Source of the DNA: UBA6772 sp965183875 | GTDB taxonomy: Bacteria; Bacteroidota; Bacteroidia; Flavobacteriales; UBA7430 | Direction: 5' to 3' | Assembly (NCBI GenBank): GCA_965183875.1 | Contig: CBCYMK010000026.1 | Coordinates: 1 to 16,377 of the forward strand | Length of the DNA: 16,377 nt | Shown: piece by piece, positions 12,431 to 16,377 of the stretch | Layout of the letters: each line of letters starts with the position of its first letter | Position numbering within the stretch: position 1 is the first letter of the stretch | Program-made: the position numbers and the translations under genes | Notes under the pieces: model-generated | Seen by the model: the letters and a program-made list of their open reading frames with translations, nothing else | Database searches by the model: none | What the model was told of the DNA's origin: nothing

Positions 12431-14317
12431 TTAACTTTTATCTAACTTCTCGTAAACAGAATTGTTCGAAATATACTCTGGAACAAGATCTTTTAGTAGG
12501 GAAACCACTTTAAAGTTATCTACCTCTCTATTTACACTACAAATTTGTTCAATTTTTTTCTTCACCAATTCACTATCCATAACAGGAACCTTGGCGATCA
12601 TTATCTTGTCGTGATAAGTAGGAATTGTATTCTCATCATTTGCCAATAACTCCTCATACAGCTTCTCCCCTGGCCTAAGTCCTGAAATTTTAATGTCTAT
12701 GTCCTCCGGAAAGTGAAGGCCAGACAACTGTATCATCTTTATGGCTACATCGTATATCTTAACCGAATCGCCCATATCAAACACATAAATCTCTCCCCCT
12801 TTCCCCATAACACCTGCTTCTAATACTAACTGACAAGCTTCTGGGATAGTCATAAAGTACCGGGTAATTTCTTTATGCGTAACGGTTAGAGGGCCACCCG
12901 CTTCAATTTGTTTTTTAAATAAAGGAATTACAGAACCATTAGAGCCCAATACATTTCCAAAACGGGTAGTAATAAATTTAGTCTTCCCAGAATTTGCTAT
13001 GCTAGAGGTATACATCTCCGCAACACGCTTTGTGGTACCCATCACATTGGTTGGGTTTACCGCCTTGTCTGTAGAAACCATTACAAACTTTTCTACGCTG
13101 TGGGATACCGATAAATCTGCTAGTAGTTTTGTACCACATACATTAACACGTATCGCCTCATAGGGGTTATCTTCCATTAAAGGTACGTGTTTATAGGCAG
13201 CTGCGTGAAATACCATTTGCGGCTTATAGTACTCAAAGAGTTGTAACATTCTTTTTTCATCTCGTACATCAGCTACTTCAGAAGCAATTTCTTGTCCCCT
13301 ATGCACAAACTCTTGTTGTAAATCGTATAAAGGAGACTCTGCCTGATCTATTAATACCAGTTTACTTACCTGACATCTAGAAATTTGTCTTGCTATTTCT
13401 GAACCTATAGAACCTGCTGCACCGGTAATAAACACTACCTTTTCTTTCAACTCGGTTTGAATAAGTTGATTCTCCATTTCAATGGGAGCACGGTCTAATA
13501 AATCTTCAATTTTCACCTGCTTAATCTGACCTATATTTAACTCCCCATCGATCCACAATTCCATTGCGGGAACAATTTTAACTTTCACATTTTGAGAGAG
13601 TAATCGATCGGTAATTTGCATTAATCGAGCGGGTCTAATATTTTGTATAGAGACGATTACCTCTTTCAGTCTATTTTTAAGAATGAATTCTCTGGTAAGT
13701 ATATTGGAATCGTATACCATTACCCCATCTATGGTCTTACCAACCTTCGTTTTATTATCGTCTATAAAACCAATTACATTAATTCCCTGCTTGGTATCTT
13801 TTAGTAATGCAGAATGGGTAATAAATCCAGAATCTCCCGCCCCATAGATAATCACATTAGTTTGAATTTTGAATTCTACTATAGCCCTTCTATACAATAC
13901 CTTAAACACAAAACGACTGGCTATTAGTACCACTACATTTAATAGGTAATGGATTACTATGATAGAAAGTGGGATTGTAAAAGTGGGGAAAGCACCTATG
14001 CTTCTATTTAGCAAAACGATAACAACCAATAAACCGGCGAGTAAAGACACTGCATACATCACATTAGTGGCATCCTTTACCCCAGTATGACGAACAACTC
14101 CCTTATAAGAACCTATTATTAGAAAACTCACCAAGGAAATGACAAAAACTAAAGGTTGTTGGTATAAGAAATCTTGGGTATCGAAATTGAAGGAAAAGTT
14201 GAAACGTATGAAGTAAGCCAGCACAAAAGTCTGAATTACCAAAATACAATCTATCGCAAGTACCAACCAACGAGAGGCATATTTATTCGCCGTTTTTAAT
14301 ATTTGTTTTTTAAGCAT
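12431..14317 (-). CDS. Membrane nucleotide-sugar 4,6-dehydratase, CapD/PglF/WbpM family
   Basis: A 628-residue inner-membrane enzyme. By family it converts UDP-GlcNAc to UDP-4-keto-6-deoxy-sugar, the entry to bacillosamine, FucNAc or QuiNAc. Four membrane segments lie at about 18-38, 53-72, 86-105 and 113-135. A first Rossmann-like CoA-binding-type domain (VIIYGAGDSG, about 155-164) is followed by the catalytic SDR domain with FITGAAGSIGSE (297-307). The catalytic region STDKAVNPTNVMGTTKR (415-431) has Met426 where ordinary SDRs have Tyr, with Lys430 kept. This is the known long-form (PglF/WbpM) arrangement, not a defect. The start overlaps the end of the upstream transferase gene by 8 bp. 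Its product could feed the lipid-linked sugar made by that transferase. Confidence 0.93.
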   Translation of the reverse strand: MLKKQILKTANKYASRWLVLAIDCILVIQTFVLAYFIRFNFSFNFDTQDFLYQQPLVFVISLVSFLIIGSYKGVVRHTGVKDATNVMYAVSLLAGLLVVIVLLNRSIGAFPTFTIPLSIIVIHYLLNVVVLIASRFVFKVLYRRAIVEFKIQTNVIIYGAGDSGFITHSALLKDTKQGINVIGFIDDNKTKVGKTIDGVMVYDSNILTREFILKNRLKEVIVSIQNIRPARLMQITDRLLSQNVKVKIVPAMELWIDGELNIGQIKQVKIEDLLDRAPIEMENQLIQTELKEKVVFITGAAGSIGSEIARQISRCQVSKLVLIDQAESPLYDLQQEFVHRGQEIASEVADVRDEKRMLQLFEYYKPQMVFHAAAYKHVPLMEDNPYEAIRVNVCGTKLLADLSVSHSVEKFVMVSTDKAVNPTNVMGTTKRVAEMYTSSIANSGKTKFITTRFGNVLGSNGSVIPLFKKQIEAGGPLTVTHKEITRYFMTIPEACQLVLEAGVMGKGGEIYVFDMGDSVKIYDVAIKMIQLSGLHFPEDIDIKISGLRPGEKLYEELLANDENTIPTYHDKIMIAKVPVMDSELVKKKIEQICSVNREVDNFKVVSLLKDLVPEYISNNSVYEKLDKS

Positions 14318-15281
14318 TAATACTCAATTTTTTCATCAATGAAAATTTCACCAATAGGTAGGTAGTTCCTTGCAGCACAAGATACATAAAGGCAATTAAG
14401 TGACTCCCATTTGGGATAATATAAAATACTAAGCCTACATTTAATATGAATTGAATTATAGCATATATAACGCTTACTTGTACATGAGGTATTTTTGCCT
14501 CATTTGCTAAATATTGGTATAAATGAGATCTGTGAGCTTTAAAAATATTCTCACCTTTAAATAACCGTTGTATTATGGTAACCAAACTATCTATTCCATA
14601 TACACTCACTAACAAAATATACTGCCAATTCTGCATTTCAATCATTATTGTAATAAGAATGAATGCTAGTATAAAAGCCATACTCACACTTCCTACATCA
14701 CCAGCAAATGCACGGGCTTTTGTTCGAACATTATAAAAACCAAAAACCGTTAATCCTAAAATTGTATACACAATTAAGGATGTATTTATCAAGTGATATT
14801 GTGTATTAATATAATATACCATTGCTAGCACCGAAAGAGAATACAATACCGTTATTCCGTTAATACCATCCATAAAATTATAGGCATTAATCCAGCCTCC
14901 TACAAACAATAAACCTACAAGCCAAGCTAGAATAGAATAATCTGCAAAATCTAAGTGGTAGAGCAATAAGCAAATACTCAACATATGAACAGAAAGCCTT
15001 ATTTTGTTTGACAGTGGCTTGCAGTCGTCTATAAAGCTGATTATTGAAATACATAATAAGCCAATAATAAATGGATTGAAAACACCCTCTACAAAACTCC
15101 AAATTAGTATGGATATTGGAAATAGAATACCACCACCTCTAATGGTAAGTTCTTTATGTGAACTGCGTTCGTTGGGTTTATCGATTATATTGAATTTGTT
15201 TGCTAGTTTAAAGTAGCCCAGCAAAGTCGTTACTAAAACCATAAGAACAATAAACAAATTAGATAATGGAGTTAATGGCAT
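14310..15281 (-). CDS. Polyprenyl-phosphate sugar-1-phosphate transferase (WecA/WbpL-like)
   Basis: A 323-residue multi-spanning membrane protein of the MraY/WecA family. It moves a sugar-1-phosphate (likely HexNAc or a 6-deoxy-HexNAc) from UDP to undecaprenyl phosphate and so starts a glycan chain. Family motifs are all present: IDKPNERSSHKELTIRGGG (33-51), the Mg-binding FIDD (83-86), NAYNFMDGINGI (132-143), FAGDVGS (192-198) and the cytoplasmic HRSHLYQ (250-256). About ten hydrophobic segments are visible. The start overlaps the upstream glycosyltransferase gene by 23 bp and the end overlaps the dehydratase gene, so the three are tightly coupled. Sugar specificity cannot be read from the sequence. 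Confidence 0.92.
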   Translation of the reverse strand: MPLTPLSNLFIVLMVLVTTLLGYFKLANKFNIIDKPNERSSHKELTIRGGGILFPISILIWSFVEGVFNPFIIGLLCISIISFIDDCKPLSNKIRLSVHMLSICLLLYHLDFADYSILAWLVGLLFVGGWINAYNFMDGINGITVLYSLSVLAMVYYINTQYHLINTSLIVYTILGLTVFGFYNVRTKARAFAGDVGSVSMAFILAFILITIMIEMQNWQYILLVSVYGIDSLVTIIQRLFKGENIFKAHRSHLYQYLANEAKIPHVQVSVIYAIIQFILNVGLVFYIIPNGSHLIAFMYLVLQGTTYLLVKFSLMKKLSINA

Positions 15282-16365
15282 TCTTATAATGTCTAATAAT
15301 TATTTTTTCATCAAAAACTTCAACTGCTCGTTTTCTAGCTTTAACTCCCATTAGCTTCCTTTCTGAGCTTGGTAGTAAAATCATTTTCTCAATTTTTAGA
15401 GCCAAGTCTATACTATCCCTAACCTTACATAAAAAACCTGTTTCTTCATCTATAACTACATCTTTACAACCAGGTACGTTCGTAGTAATTATTGGTAAGC
15501 CCATACTCGATGCTTCAATTAAAACTTTTGACAAGCCCTCCCTATAAGATGGTAACACAATACAATCCGTTTTTTCCATGAATTGCTTAACATTGTCTGT
15601 TTCTCCAAGGTAATTTATTAAACCTTCTTCAATCCAAGTTAGTAAAGTCTTCTTTGTAATAGCTGTAGCGTTCACCTCATACAGCGGACCTAATATGTCA
15701 AATGATATATTAGGATAATTGGGTTTAAGTATACGTACAGCTTCTATATACTCTAAGACTCCTTTATCGAATAATAATCTACCTACAAATAAAAAATTTA
15801 AGTTTGTACTGTATTCCTTTTTTGTAGGTGGTAGAAATAAATTAGTATCAACACCAGAGCCAGGAATTACTACACATTTATCTATATCGACAAGATTGTT
15901 TTCAGTGAATAACTTTAAATCCTCTTGATTTTGAAAAAAAACTACTTTGGCGAATGTTTGAGAAACTCTGTACAATAGTTTGGCAACCATGGTTGAAAAA
16001 CTTTTTTTTATAAACAGTGTGCCTAAACCTGATATATTATTGACCGTAGGAATACCTAAGATCCCTGCAGCTATAGTGCCATATATATTTGGTTTAATTG
16101 CATTATGACAAATGACATCTGGGTTTATTTTTTTGTAAACCTTATAATATTGATATACCAAATATAAATCTTCAAATGGATTTGTATTATTATTATTAAT
16201 ATCAATATGGTGAAAATGAAAACCTTGCTCTACTAACCTATCAGAATATCTATCTCTAGAACCAACAGTATGTATTTCAAAACCATCCTCTTTTAAAGTG
16301 TTGAGAAGGGGCGACCTAAAATTATAGATGCTCCATGAAATATTTGATGAAAAGATTAGTTTCAT
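15259..16365 (-). CDS. GT4-family glycosyltransferase (PglA/WbpH-like)
   Basis: A 368-residue GT-B fold retaining glycosyltransferase, probably peripheral on the inner face of the membrane. It would add a sugar to the lipid-linked acceptor made by the next gene product. The N-terminal domain has the SPLLNTLKEDGFE and ISGLGTLF segments typical of this group. The C-terminal domain has FLFVGRLLFDKG (191-202, phosphate-binding R and K) and the EX7E motif E276-GLSKVLI-E284. The frame is complete from an ATG 12 bp inside the right edge, but the promoter and any upstream operon genes lie outside the window. Donor and acceptor are not determinable. Confidence 0.9.
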   Translation of the reverse strand: MKLIFSSNISWSIYNFRSPLLNTLKEDGFEIHTVGSRDRYSDRLVEQGFHFHHIDINNNNTNPFEDLYLVYQYYKVYKKINPDVICHNAIKPNIYGTIAAGILGIPTVNNISGLGTLFIKKSFSTMVAKLLYRVSQTFAKVVFFQNQEDLKLFTENNLVDIDKCVVIPGSGVDTNLFLPPTKKEYSTNLNFLFVGRLLFDKGVLEYIEAVRILKPNYPNISFDILGPLYEVNATAITKKTLLTWIEEGLINYLGETDNVKQFMEKTDCIVLPSYREGLSKVLIEASSMGLPIITTNVPGCKDVVIDEETGFLCKVRDSIDLALKIEKMILLPSSERKLMGVKARKRAVEVFDEKIIIRHYKNAINSII

Positions 16366-16377
16366 TTTAACTATAAC

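Noticed and set aside
12431..14317. Inactivated dehydratase because the SDR catalytic Tyr is Met
   Set aside because: Met at this place is the normal state of long-form PglF/WbpM enzymes. The surrounding STDKAVNPTN and GTTKR are intact.
1..16377. Retron, diversity-generating retroelement, toxin-antitoxin or known anti-phage operon
   Set aside because: No reverse transcriptase, variable/template repeat pair, paired small genes or known defence signature was found on either strand.

Overview
This is an AT-rich stretch of a Bacteroidota chromosome, most likely from the class Flavobacteriia. The grounds are three. Promoter-like TAnnTTTG boxes sit upstream of several genes and Shine-Dalgarno sites are lacking. 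A secreted lamin-tail-domain protein carries an FSPNNDG-type C-terminal module typical of this phylum. A single-chain class II glycyl-tRNA synthetase lies beside a short bacterial SRP RNA. The genus cannot be told from the sequence.

Layout. Positions 1-960 hold a satellite-like tandem array of a ~100-110 nt unit. A large secreted protein gene follows on the + strand (1066-3597), and its stop codon runs straight into a second block of the same repeat (3598-4012). Then, on the minus strand, come the SRP RNA (4026-4122), a clear terminator, and glycyl-tRNA synthetase (4249-5790). A third repeat block fills 5862-6933. A complete IS256-family insertion sequence follows (7068-8406) with 26-bp inverted ends and a perfect 8-bp target duplication. 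It sits just beyond the 3' end of a stand-alone AAA_14/DUF4143-type ATPase gene (8457-9653, minus strand).

From 10048 to the right edge all genes are on the minus strand and build surface polysaccharide. In transcription order they are a GT4 glycosyltransferase, a polyprenyl-phosphate sugar-1-phosphate transferase, a CapD/PglF/WbpM-type membrane nucleotide-sugar 4,6-dehydratase, a small cytidylyl/adenylyltransferase-like enzyme, then after a repeat-filled gap a WbpD-like N-acetyltransferase and a WlbA/WbpB-like sugar dehydrogenase. The first four overlap or lie within 11 bp of each other, and the last two overlap by 4 bp. Together they suggest synthesis of an amino-sugar or aminouronic-acid glycan started on an undecaprenyl carrier. 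The aminotransferase and UDP-GlcNAc 6-dehydrogenase needed for the WbpD/WlbA route are not in this window.

The most unusual content is between the genes. About 24 copies of the ~105-nt unit occupy roughly 15% of the window, all in the same orientation, with higher-order periodicity (411 bp) in the first block. A second class of intergenic DNA consists of phase-locked 7-nt repeats: 22 heptads in a row at 11646-11799, 18 at 9844-9969, and shorter runs of unrelated heptads elsewhere. An 18-bp palindrome, a shared tail module that closes two arrays, a 32-bp direct repeat bracketing the acetyltransferase/dehydrogenase pair, and a 55-bp orphan end of the same IS family complete a mosaic of repeats. 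No dedicated defence system, CRISPR array, retron or reverse transcriptase was seen.
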